Below, in pieces: positions 1 to 11,232 of a stretch of DNA of 64,000 nucleotides. The stretch is from Phorcus lineatus (lineage: Eukaryota > Mollusca > Gastropoda > Trochida > Trochidae), in the NCBI GenBank assembly GCA_921293015.1, contig OV121094.1, positions 6,810,764 to 6,874,763 of the forward strand, in the 5' to 3' direction. The first letter of the stretch is position 1. Every line of letters starts with the position of its first letter. The notes under the pieces were generated by a model that was given only the letters and a program-made list of their open reading frames with translations, ran no database searches and was not told where the DNA came from. The translations under genes were made by a program, and so were the position numbers.

Positions 1-208
1 TCGAATCTGGAGCCCAAACCAAGAATCTGACAGGAAATTGGTATTGCTCAATCGATAGAACACGATGTGATGTACATTTGATGAAAGTTTGGTTTAGAAA
101 TATGCATTTTTAAGAAAGTTATCGCGCTCGCTACAACAATATGTATACATTGGACATAGTCTTTTTCCGCGATTTTGGTCAAAATCAGCTATCTGCACCT
201 GTATAAGC
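1..208 (+). repeat. Representative satellite monomer (GGTATTG family)
   Basis: First complete monomer, used here as coordinate reference. Visible sub-structure: TCGA at 1-4; family-specific block at 38-52; palindrome TGTACA at 71-76; ATGCAT at 102-107; CG-rich ATCGCGCTCGC at 121-131; a second ATGCAT position at 141-146, which in this copy is changed to ATGTAT; T-tract at 162-166; CCGCG at 167-171; a 7-bp dyad GATTTTG-GT-CAAAATC at 171-186; and TATAAG at 202-207. The two ATGCAT sites, inside the shared 9-mer AATATGCAT, lie 39 bp apart in the consensus. A monomer near 200 bp is of the order of one nucleosome plus linker, a common property of satellites. No coding content was found. Confidence 0.9.
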
Positions 209-1040
209 TCGAATCTGGAGACAAAACCAAGAATCTGACAGGAAATTTTAAATGCTCATTCGATTGAACACAATGTGATGTACATTTGATGAAAGTTTGG
301 TTTAGAAATATGCATTTTTAAGAAAGTTATCGCGCTCGCTACAACAATATGCATACATTGGACATAGTCTTTTTCCGCGATTTTGGTCAAAATCAGCTAT
401 CTGCACCTATATAAGCTCGAATCTGGAGCCCAAACCAAGAATCTGACAGGAAATTGGTATTGCTCAATCGATAGAACACGATGTGATGTACATTTGATGA
501 AAGTTTGGTTTAGAAATATGCATTTTTAAGAAAGTTATCGCGTTCGCTACAACAATATGCATACATTGGACATAGTCTTTTTCCGCGTTTTTGGTCAAAA
601 TCAGCTATCTGCACCTGTATAAGCTCGAATCTGGAGACAAAATCAAGAATCTAAAAGGAAATTTTAAATGCTCATTCGATAGAACACAATGTGATGTACA
701 TTTGATGAAAGTTTGGTTTAGAAATATGCATTTTTAAGAAAGTTATCGCGCTCGCTACAACAATATGCATACATTGGACATAGTCTTTTTCCGCGATTTT
801 GGTCAAAATCAGCTATCTGCACCTGTATAAGCTCGAATCTGGAGCCCAAACCAAGAATCTGACAGGAAATTTTAAATGCTCATTCGATAGAACACAATGT
901 GATGTACATTTGATGAAAGTTTGGTTTAGAAATATGCATTTTTAAGAAAGTTATCGCGCTCGCTACAACAATATGCATACATTGGACATAGTCTTTTTCC
1001 GCGTTTTTGGTCAAAATCAGCTATCTGCACCTGTATAAGC
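1..1040 (+). repeat. Five-monomer module, also present at 6033-7072
   Basis: Monomers starting at 1, 209, 417, 625 and 833 carry a recognisable series: GGTATTG family with ATGTATAC; ACAAAACC with CGATTGAAC; GGTATTG family with CGCGTTTTT; ACAAAATC with the rare AATCTAAAAGG; and the TTTTAAATG family with CGCGTTTTT. The same order recurs at 6033-7072, an offset of 29 monomers (6,032 bp), with one difference noticed (CGCGTTCGC near 540 against CGCGCTCGC). Parts of the same series recur at 27768-28622 and 30287-31118. Sharing several rare variants in one order indicates block duplication, not independent mutation. Confidence 0.75.
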
Positions 1041-4000
1041 TCGAATCTGGAGCCCAAACCAAGAATTTGACAGGAAATTTTAAATGCTCATTCGATAGAA
1101 CACAATGTGATGTACATTTGATGAAAGTTTGGTTTAGAAATATGCATTTTTAAGAAAGTTATCGCGCTCGCAACAACAATATGCATACATTGGACATAGT
1201 CTTTTTCCGCGATTTTGGTCAAATTCAGCTATCTGCACCTATATAAGCTCGAATCTGGAGCCCAAACCAAGAATCTGACAGGAAATTTTAAATGCTCATT
1301 CGATAGAACACAATGTGATGTACATTTGATGAAAGTTTGGTTTAGAAATATGCATTTTTAAGAAAGTTATCGCGCTCGCTACAACAATATGCATACATTG
1401 GACATAGTCTTTTTCCGCGTTTTTGGTCAAAATCAGCTATCTGCACCTGTATAAGCTCGAATCTGGAGCCCAAACCAAGAATCTGACAGGAAATTTTAAA
1501 TGCTCATTCGATAGAACACAATGTGATGTACATTTGATGAAAGTTTGGTTTAGAAATATGCATTTTTAAGAAAGTTATCGCGCTCGCTACAACAATATGC
1601 ATACATTGGACATAGTCTTTTTCTGCGATTTTGGTCAAAATCAGCTATCTGCACCTATATAAGCTCGAATCTGGAGCCCAAACCAAGAATCTGACAGGAA
1701 ATTGGTATTGCTCAATCGATAGAACACGATGTGATGTACATTTGATGAAAGTTTGGTTTAGAAATATGCATTTTTAAGAAAGTTATCGCGCTCGCTACAA
1801 CAATATGCATACATTGGACATAGTCTTTTTCCGCGTTTTTGGTCAAAATCAGCTATCTGCACCTGTATAAGCTCGAATCTGGAGCCCAAACCAAGAATCT
1901 GACAGGAAATTTTAAATGCTCATTCGATAGAACACGATGTGATGTACATTTGATGAAAGTTTGGTTTAGAAATATGCATTTTTAAGAAAGTTATCGCGCT
2001 CGCTACAACAATATGCATACATTGGACATAGTCTTTTTCCGCGATTTTGGTCAAATTCAGCTATCTGCACCTGTATAAGCTCGAATCTGGAGCCCAAACC
2101 AAGAATCTGACAGGAAATTGGTATTGCTCAATCGATAGAACACGATGTGATGTACATTTGATGAACGTTTGGTTTAGAAATATGCATTTTTAAGAAAGTT
2201 ATCGCGCTCGCTACAACAATATGCATACATTGGACATAGTCTTTTTCCGCGATTTTGGTCAAAATCAGCTATCTGCACCTGTATAAGCTCGAATCTGGAG
2301 CCCAAACCAAGAATCTGACAGGAAATTGTAAATGCTCAATCGATAGAACACGATGTGATGTACATTTTATGAAAGTTTGGTTTAGAAATATGCATTTTTA
2401 AGAAAGTTATCGCGCTCGCTACAACAATATGCATACATTGGACAAAGTCTTTTTCCGCGATTTTGGTCAAAATCAGCTATCTTCACCTGTATAAGCTCGA
2501 ATCTGGAGCCCAAACCAAGAATCTGACAGGAAATTTTAAATGCTCATTCTATAGAACACAATGTGATGTACATTTGATGAAAGTTTGGTTTAGAAATATG
2601 CATTTTTAAGAAAGTTATCGCGCTCGCTACAACAATATGCATACATTCGACATAGTCTTTTTCCGCGTTTTTGGTCAAAATCAGCTATCTGCACCTGTAT
2701 AAGCTCGAATCTGGAGCCCAAACCAAGAATTTGACAGGAAATTTTAAATGCTCATTCGATAGAACACAATGTGATGTACATTTGATGAAAGTTTGGTTTA
2801 GAAATATGCATTTTTAAGAAAGTTATCGCGCTCGCAACAACAATATGCATACATTGGACATAGTCTTTTTCCGCGATTTTGGTCAAATTCAGCTATCTGC
2901 ACCTATATAAGCTCGAATCTGGAGCCCAAACCAAGAATCTGACAGGAAATTTTAAATGCTCATTCGATAGAACACAATGTGATGTACATTTGATGAAAGT
3001 TTGGTTTAGAAATATGCATTTTTAAGAAAGTTATCGCGCTCGCTACAACAATATGCATACATTGGACATAATCTTTTTCCGCGTTTTTGGTCAAAATCAG
3101 CTATCTGCACCTGTATAAGCTCGAATCTGGAGCCCAAACCAAGAATCTGACAGGAAATTTTAAATGCTCATTCGATAGAACACAATGTGATGTACATTTG
3201 ATGAAAGTTTGGTTTAGAAATATGCATTTTTAAGAAAGTTATCGCGCTCGCTACAACAATATGCATACATTGGACATAGTCTTTTTCCGCGATTTTGGTC
3301 AAATTCAGCTATCTGCACCTATATAAGCTCGAATCTGGAGCCCAAACCAAGAATCTGACAGGAAATTGGTATTGCTCAATCGATAGAACACGATGTGATG
3401 TACATTTGATGAAAGTTTGGTTTAGAAATATGCATTTTTAAGAAAGTTATCGCGTTCGCTACAACAATATGCATACATTGGACATAGTCTTTTTCCGCGA
3501 TTTTGGTCAAAATCAGCTATCTGCACCTGTATAAGCTCGAATCTGGAGACAAAATCAAGAATCTGACAGGAAATTTTAAATGCTCATTCGATAGAACACA
3601 ATGTGATGTACATTTGATGAAAGTTTGGTTTAGAAATATGCATTTTTAAGAAAGTTATCGCGCTCGCTACAACAATATGCATACATTGGACATAGTCTTT
3701 TTCCGCGTTTTTGGTCAAAATCAGCTATCTGCACCTGTATAAGCTCGAATCTGGAGCCCAAACCAAGAATCTGACAGGAAATTTTAAATGCTCATTCGAT
3801 AGAACACAATGTGATGTACATTTGATGAAAGTTTGGTTTAGAAATATGCATTTTTAAGAAAGTTATCGCGCTCGCTACAACAATATGCATACATTGGACA
3901 TAGTCTTTTTCCGCGATTTTGGTCAAAATCAGCTATCTGCACCTGTATAAGCTCGAATCTGGAGCCCAAACCAAGAATCTGACAGGAAATTTTAAATGCT

Positions 4001-6032
4001 CATTCTATAGAACACAATGTGATGTACATTTGATGAAAGTTTGGTTTAGAAATATGCATTTTTAAGAAAGTTATCGCGCTCGCTACAACAATATGCATAC
4101 ATTCGACATAGTCTTTTTACGCGTTTTTGGTCAAAATCAGCTATCTGCACCTGTATAAGCTCGAATCTGGAGCCCAAACCAAGAATTTGACAGGAAATTT
4201 TAAATGCTCATTCGATAGAACACAATGTGATGTACATTTGATGAAAGTTTGGTTTAGAAATATGCATTTTTAAGAAAGTTATCGCGCTCGCAACAACAAT
4301 ATGCATACATTGGACATAGTCTTTTTCCGCGATTTTGGTCAAATTCAGCTATCTGCACCTATATAAGCTCGAATCTGGAGCCCAAACCAAGAATCTGACA
4401 GGAAATTTTAAATGCTCATTCGATAGAACACAATGTGATGTACATTTGATGAAAGTTTGGTTTAGAAATATGCATTTTTAAGAAAGTTATCGCGCTCGCT
4501 ACAACAATATGCATACATTGGACATAGTCTTTTTCCGCGTTTTTGGTCAAAATCAGCTATCTGCACCTGTATAAGCTCGAATCTGGAGCCCAAACCAAGA
4601 ATCTGACAGGAAATTTTAAATGCTCATTCGATAGAACACAATGTGATGTACATTTGATGAAAGTTTGGTTTAGAAATGTGCATTTTTAAGAAAGTTATCG
4701 CGCTCGCTACAACAATATGCATACATTGGACATAGTCTTTTTCCGCGATTTTGGTCAAAATCAGCTATCTGCACCTATATAAGCTCGAATCTGGAGCCCA
4801 AACCAAGAATCTGACAGGAAATTTTAAATGCTCATTCGATAGAACACAATGTGATGTACATTTGATGAAAGTTTGGTTTAGAAATATGCATTTTTAAGAA
4901 AGTTATCGCGCTCGCTACAACAATATGCATACATTGGACATAGTCTTTTTCCGCGATTTTGGTCAAATTCAGCTATCTGCACCTATATAAGCTCGAATCT
5001 GGAGCCCAAACCAAGAATCTGACAGGAAATTTTAAATGCTCATTCGATAGAACACAATGTGATGTACATTTGATGAAAGTTTGGTTTAGAAATATGCATT
5101 TTTAAGAAAGTTATCGCGCTCGCTACAACAATATGCATACATTGGACATAGTCTTTTTCCGCGTTTTTGGTCAAAATCAGCTATCTGCACCTGTATAAGC
5201 TCGAATCTGGAGCCCAAACCAAGAATCTGACAGGAAATTTTAAATGCTCATTCGATAGAACACAATGTGATGTACATTTGATGAAAGTTTGGTTTAGAAA
5301 TATGCATTTTTAAGAAAGTTATCGCGCTCGCTACAACAATATGCATACATTGGACATAGTCTTTTTCCGCGTTTTTGGTCAAAATCAGCTATCTGCACCT
5401 GTATAAGCTCGAATCTGGAGACAAAATCAAGAATCTGACAGGAAATTTTAAATGCTCATTCGATAGAACACAATGTGATGTACATTTGATGAAAGTTTGG
5501 TTTAGAAATATGCATTTTTAAGAAAGTTATCGCGCTCGCTACAACAATATGCATACATTGGACATAGTCTTTTTCCGCGTTTTTGGTCAAAATCAGCTAT
5601 CTGCACCTGTATAAGCTCGAATCTGGAGACAAAATCAAGAATCTGACAGGAAATTTTAAATGCTCATTCGATAGAACACAATGTGATGTACATTTGATGA
5701 AAGTTTGGTTTAGAAATATGCATTTTTAAGAAAGTTATCGCGCTCGCTACAACAATATGCATACATTGGACATAGTCTTTTTCCGCGATGTTGGTCAAAA
5801 TCAGCTATCTGCACCTGTATAAGCTCGAATCTGGAGCCCAAACCAAGAATCTGACAGGAAATTTTAAAAGCTCATTCGATAGAACACAATGTGATGTACA
5901 TTTGATGAAAGTTTGGTTTAGAAATATGCATTTTTAAGAAAGTTATCGCGCTCGCTACAACAATATGCATACATTGGACATAGTCTTTTTCCGCGATGTT
6001 GGTCAAAATCAGCTATCTGCACCTATATAAGC

Positions 6033-7072
6033 TCGAATCTGGAGCCCAAACCAAGAATCTGACAGGAAATTGGTATTGCTCAATCGATAGAACACGATGT
6101 GATGTACATTTGATGAAAGTTTGGTTTAGAAATATGCATTTTTAAGAAAGTTATCGCGCTCGCTACAACAATATGTATACATTGGACATAGTCTTTTTCC
6201 GCGATTTTGGTCAAAATCAGCTATCTGCACCTGTATAAGCTCGAATCTGGAGACAAAACCAAGAATCTGACAGGAAATTTTAAATGCTCATTCGATTGAA
6301 CACAATGTGATGTACATTTGATGAAAGTTTGGTTTAGAAATATGCATTTTTAAGAAAGTTATCGCGCTCGCTACAACAATATGCATACATTGGACATAGT
6401 CTTTTTCCGCGATTTTGGTCAAAATCAGCTATCTGCACCTATATAAGCTCGAATCTGGAGCCCAAACCAAGAATCTGACAGGAAATTGGTATTGCTCAAT
6501 CGATAGAACACGATGTGATGTACATTTGATGAAAGTTTGGTTTAGAAATATGCATTTTTAAGAAAGTTATCGCGCTCGCTACAACAATATGCATACATTG
6601 GACATAGTCTTTTTCCGCGTTTTTGGTCAAAATCAGCTATCTGCACCTGTATAAGCTCGAATCTGGAGACAAAATCAAGAATCTAAAAGGAAATTTTAAA
6701 TGCTCATTCGATAGAACACAATGTGATGTACATTTGATGAAAGTTTGGTTTAGAAATATGCATTTTTAAGAAAGTTATCGCGCTCGCTACAACAATATGC
6801 ATACATTGGACATAGTCTTTTTCCGCGATTTTGGTCAAAATCAGCTATCTGCACCTGTATAAGCTCGAATCTGGAGCCCAAACCAAGAATCTGACAGGAA
6901 ATTTTAAATGCTCATTCGATAGAACACAATGTGATGTACATTTGATGAAAGTTTGGTTTAGAAATATGCATTTTTAAGAAAGTTATCGCGCTCGCTACAA
7001 CAATATGCATACATTGGACATAGTCTTTTTCCGCGTTTTTGGTCAAAATCAGCTATCTGCACCTGTATAAGC
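6033..7072 (+). repeat. Second copy of the five-monomer module of 1-1040
   Basis: Monomers at 6033, 6241, 6449, 6657 and 6865 repeat the variant order of 1-1040, including ATGTATAC near 6173, CGATTGAAC near 6293 and AATCTAAAAGG near 6681. Correspondence stops in the next monomer: 7073 has ACAAAATC whereas 1041 has CCCAAACC with AATTTGAC. This marks a duplication breakpoint at or near a monomer junction. Confidence 0.75.
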
Positions 7073-8528
7073 TCGAATCTGGAGACAAAATCAAGAATCT
7101 GACAGGAAATTTTAAATGCTCATTCGATAGAACACAATGTGATGTACATTTGATGAAAGTTTGGTTTAGAAATATGCATTTTTAAGAAAGTTATCGCGCT
7201 CGCTACAACAATATGCATACATTGGACATAGTCTTTTTCCGCGATGTTGGTCAAAATCAGCTATCTGCACCTATATAAGCTCGAATCTGGAGCCCAAACC
7301 AAGAATCTGACAGGAAATTGGTATTGCTCAATCGATAGAACACGATGTGATGTACATTTGATGAAAGTTTGGTTTAGAAATATGCATTTTTAAGAAAGTT
7401 ATCGCGCTCGCTACAACAATATGCATACATTGGACATAGTCTTTTTCCGCGTTTTTGGTCAAAATCAGCTATCTGCACCTGTATAAGCTCGAATCTGGAG
7501 ACAAAATCAAGAATCTGACAGGAAATTTTAAATGCTCATTCGATAGAACACAATGTGATGTACATTTGATGAAAGTTTGGTTTAGAAATATGCATTTTTA
7601 AGAAAGTTATCGCGCTCGCTACAACAATATGCATACATTGGACATAGTCTTTTTCCGCGATGTTGGTCAAAATCAGCTATCTGCACCTGTATAAGCTCGA
7701 ATCTGGAGCCCAAACCAAGAATCTGACAGGAAATTTTAAATGCTCATTCGATAGAACACAATGTGATGTACATTTGATGAAAGTTTGGTTTAGAAATATG
7801 CATTTTTAAGAAAGTTATCGCGCTCGCTACAACAATATGCATACATTGGACATAGTCTTTTTCCGCGTTTTTGGTCAAAATCAGCTATCTGCACCTGTAT
7901 AAGCTCGAATCTGGAGCCCAAACCAAGAATTTGACAGGAAATTTTAAATGCTCATTCGATAGAACACAATGTGATGTACATTTGATGAAAGTTTGGTTTA
8001 GAAATATGCATTTTTAAGAAAGTTATCGCGCTCGCAACAACAATATGCATACATTGGACATAGTCTTTTTCCGCGATTTTGGTCAAATTCAGCTATCTGC
8101 ACCTGTATAAGCTCGAATCTGGAGCCCAAACCAAGAATCTGACAGGAAATTTTAAATGCTCATTCGATAGAACACAATGTGATGTACATTTGATGAAAGT
8201 TTGGTTTAGAAATATGCATTTTTAAGAAAGTTATCGCGCTCGCTACAACAATATGCATACATTGGACATAGTCTTTTTCCGCGTTTTTGGTCAAAATCAG
8301 GTATCTGCACCTGTATAAGCTCGAATCTGGAGCCCAAACCAAGAATCTGACAGGAAATTTTAAATGCTCATTCGATAGAACACAATGTGATGTACATTTG
8401 ATGAAAGTTTGGTTTAGAAATATGCATTTTTAAGAAAGTTATCGCGCTCGCTACAACAATATGCATACATTGGACATAGTCTTTTTCCGCGATTTTGGTC
8501 AAAATCAGCTATCTGCACCTATATAAGC

Positions 8529-9152
8529 TCGAATCTGGAGCCCAAACCAAGAATCTGACAGGAAATTGGTATTGCTCAATCGATAGAACACGATGTGATG
8601 TACATTTGATGAAAGTTTGGTTTAGAAATATGCATTTTTAAGAAAGTTATCGCGCTCGCTACAACAATATGCATACATTGGACATAGTCTTTTTCCGCGT
8701 TTTTGGTCAAAATCAGCTATCTGCACCTGTATAAGCTCGAATCTGGAGCCCAAACCAAGAATCTGACAGGAAATTTTAAATGCTCATTCGATAGAACACG
8801 ATGTGATGTACATTTGATGAAAGTTTGGTTTAGAAATATGCATTTTTAAGAAAGTTATCGCGCTCGCTACAACAATATGCATACATTGGACATAGTCTTT
8901 TTCCGCGATTTTGGTCAAATTTAGCTATCTGCACCTGTATAAGCTCGAATCTGGAGCCCAAACCAAGAATCTGACAGGAAATTGGTATTGCTCAATCGAT
9001 AGAACACGATGTGATGTACATTTGATGAACGTTTGGTTTAGAAATATGCATTTTTAAGAAAGTTATCGCGCTCGCTACAACAATATGCATACATTGGACA
9101 TAGTCTTTTTCCGCGTTTTTGGTCAAAATCAGCTATCTGCACCTGTATAAGC
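8529..9152 (+). repeat. Three-monomer module (AAATTTAG / GATGAACG marked), copy A
   Basis: The series is a GGTATTG-family monomer with CGCGTTTTT; a TTTTAAATG monomer with CACGATG that ends CAAATTTAG in place of CAAAATCAG (near 8917-8924); and a GGTATTG monomer with GATGAACG in place of GATGAAAG (near 9024-9031). Copies recur at 10609-11232 (offset 2,080 bp, 10 monomers) and 15601-16224. A related, less similar version occupies 1665-2288, and the last two members also occur at 14145-14560. The co-inherited rare variants make this a useful marker of block copying in the left half. Confidence 0.75.
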
Positions 9153-10608
9153 TCGAATCTGGAGCCCAAACCAAGAATCTGACAGGAAATTTTAAATGCT
9201 CATTCGATAGAACACAATGTGATGTACATTTGATGAAAGTTTGGTTTAGAAATATGCATTTTTAAGAAAGTTATCGCGCTCGCTACAACAATATGCATAC
9301 ATTGGACATAGTCTTTTTCCGCGATTTTGGTCAAATTCAGCTATCTGCACCTATATAAGCTCGAATCTGGAGCCCAAACCAAGAATCTGACAGGAAATTT
9401 TAAATGCTCATTCGATAGAACACAATGTGATGTACATTTGATGAAAGTTTGGTTTAGAAATATGCATTTTTAAGAAAGTTATCGCGCTCGCTACAACAAT
9501 ATGCATACATTGGACATAGTCTTTTTCCGCGTTTTTGGTCAAAATCAGCTATCTGCACCTGTATAAGCTCGAATCTGGAGCCCAAACCAAGAATCTGACA
9601 GGAAATTTTAAATGTTCATTCGATAGAACACAATGTGATGTACATTTGATGAAAGTTTGGTTTAGAAATATGCATTTTTAAGAAAGTTATCGCGCTCGCT
9701 ACAACAATATGCATACATTGGACATAGTCTTTTTCCGCGATTTTGGTCAAATTCAGCTATCTGCACCTATATAAGCTCGAATCTGGAGCCCAAACCAAGA
9801 ATCTGACAGGAAATTTTAAATGCTCATTCGATAGAACACAATGTGATGTACATTTGATGAAAGTTTGGTTTAGAAATATGCATTTTTAAGAAAGTTATCG
9901 CGCTCGCTACAACAATATGCATACATTGGACATAGTCTTTTTCCGCGTTTTTGGTCAAAATCAGCTATCTGCACCTGTATAAGCTCGAATCTGGAGCCCA
10001 AACCAAGAATCTGACAGGAAATTTTAAATGCTCATTCGATAGAACACAATGTGATGTACATTTGATGAAAGTTTGGTTTAGAAATATGCATTTTTAAGAA
10101 AGTTATCGCGCTCGCTACAACAATATGCATACATTGGACATAGTCTTTTTCCGCGATTTTGGTCAAATTCAGCTATCTGCACCTATATAAGCTCGAATCT
10201 GGAGCCCAAACCAAGAATCTGACAGGAAATTTTAAATGCTCATTCGATAGAACACAATGTGATGTACATTTGATGAAAGTTTGGTTTAGAAATATGCATT
10301 TTTAAGAAAGTTATCGCGCTCGCTACAACAATATGCATACATTGGACATAGTCTTTTTCCGCGTTTTTGGTCAAAATCAGCTATCTGCACCTGTATAAGC
10401 TCGAATCTGGAGCCCAAACCAAGAATCTGACAGGAAATTTTAAATGCTCATTCGATAGAACACAATGTGATGTACATTTGATGAAAGTTTGGTTTAGAAA
10501 TATGCATTTTTAAGAAAGTTATCGCGCTCGCTACAACAATATGCATACATTGGACATAGTCTTTTTCCGCGATTTTGGTCAAAATCAGCTATCTGCACCT
10601 ATATAAGC
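9153..10608 (+). repeat. 416-bp dimeric sub-array
   Basis: Seven consecutive monomers, all of the TTTTAAATG family (starts 9153, 9361, 9569, 9777, 9985, 10193, 10401), alternate strictly. One type has CGCGATTTT and CTATATAAG; the other has CGCGTTTTT and CTGTATAAG. The repeat unit is therefore effectively a 416-bp dimer. CAAATTCAG replaces CAAAATCAG in the first type except in the last copy. The same alternation appears elsewhere in the left block (for example 14561-15600 and near 4993-5200). Confidence 0.8.
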
Positions 10609-11232
10609 TCGAATCTGGAGCCCAAACCAAGAATCTGACAGGAAATTGGTATTGATCAATCGATAGAACACGATGTGATGTACATTTGATGAAAGTTTGG
10701 TTTAGAAATATGCATTTTTAAGAAAGTTATCGCGCTCGCTACAACAATATGCATACATTGGACATAGTCTTTTTCCGCGTTTTTGGTCAAAATCAGCTAT
10801 CTGCACCTGTATAAGCTCGAATCTGGAGCCCAAACCAAGAATCTGACAGGAAATTTTAAATGCTCATTCGATAGAACACGATGTGATGTACATTTGATGA
10901 AAGTTTGGTTTAGAAATATGCATTTTTAAGAAAGTTATCGCGCTCGCTACAACAATATGCATACATTGGACATAGTCTTTTTCCGCGATTTTGGTCAAAT
11001 TTAGCTATCTGCACCTGTATAAGCTCGAATCTGGAGCCCAAACCAAGAATCTGACAGGAAATTGGTATTGCTCAATCGATAGAACACGATGTGATGTACA
11101 TTTGATGAACGTTTGGTTTAGAAATATGCATTTTTAAGAAAGTTATCGCGCTCGCTACAACAATATGCATACATTGGACATAGTCTTTTTCCGCGTTTTT
11201 GGTCAAAATCAGCTATCTGCACCTGTATAAGC
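10609..11232 (+). repeat. Three-monomer module (AAATTTAG / GATGAACG marked), copy B
   Basis: Same order of variants as 8529-9152, with a private change GGTATTGATCAATCG in its first monomer (near 10651). The following monomer at 11233 has ACAAAACC and a hybrid family block, unlike the one following copy A, so the duplicated tract ends here. Confidence 0.75.

Noticed and set aside
49..67. CENP-B box-like sequence (ATTCGATAGAACACAATG)
   Set aside because: TTCG and the following A fit the first half of the box, but the CGGG half is absent, and the GGTATTG family loses TTCG. Resemblance is too weak.
76..161. Hammerhead ribozyme, known in some animal satellites
   Set aside because: TTGATGA, GAAA and GTC occur in order, but the essential C of CUGAUGA is U and no stem II can be formed between TGATGA and GAAA. 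The reverse strand shows no core either.
8160..8342. 60-residue open frame on the minus strand, repeated at 48845, 52385, 57169, 58625 and 63409
   Set aside because: It lies wholly in satellite. It exists only where the common CAGCTATC is changed to CAGGTATC or CAGATATC, which removes a minus-strand TAG. The same protein recurring reflects block duplication, and 208 bp is not a multiple of three.
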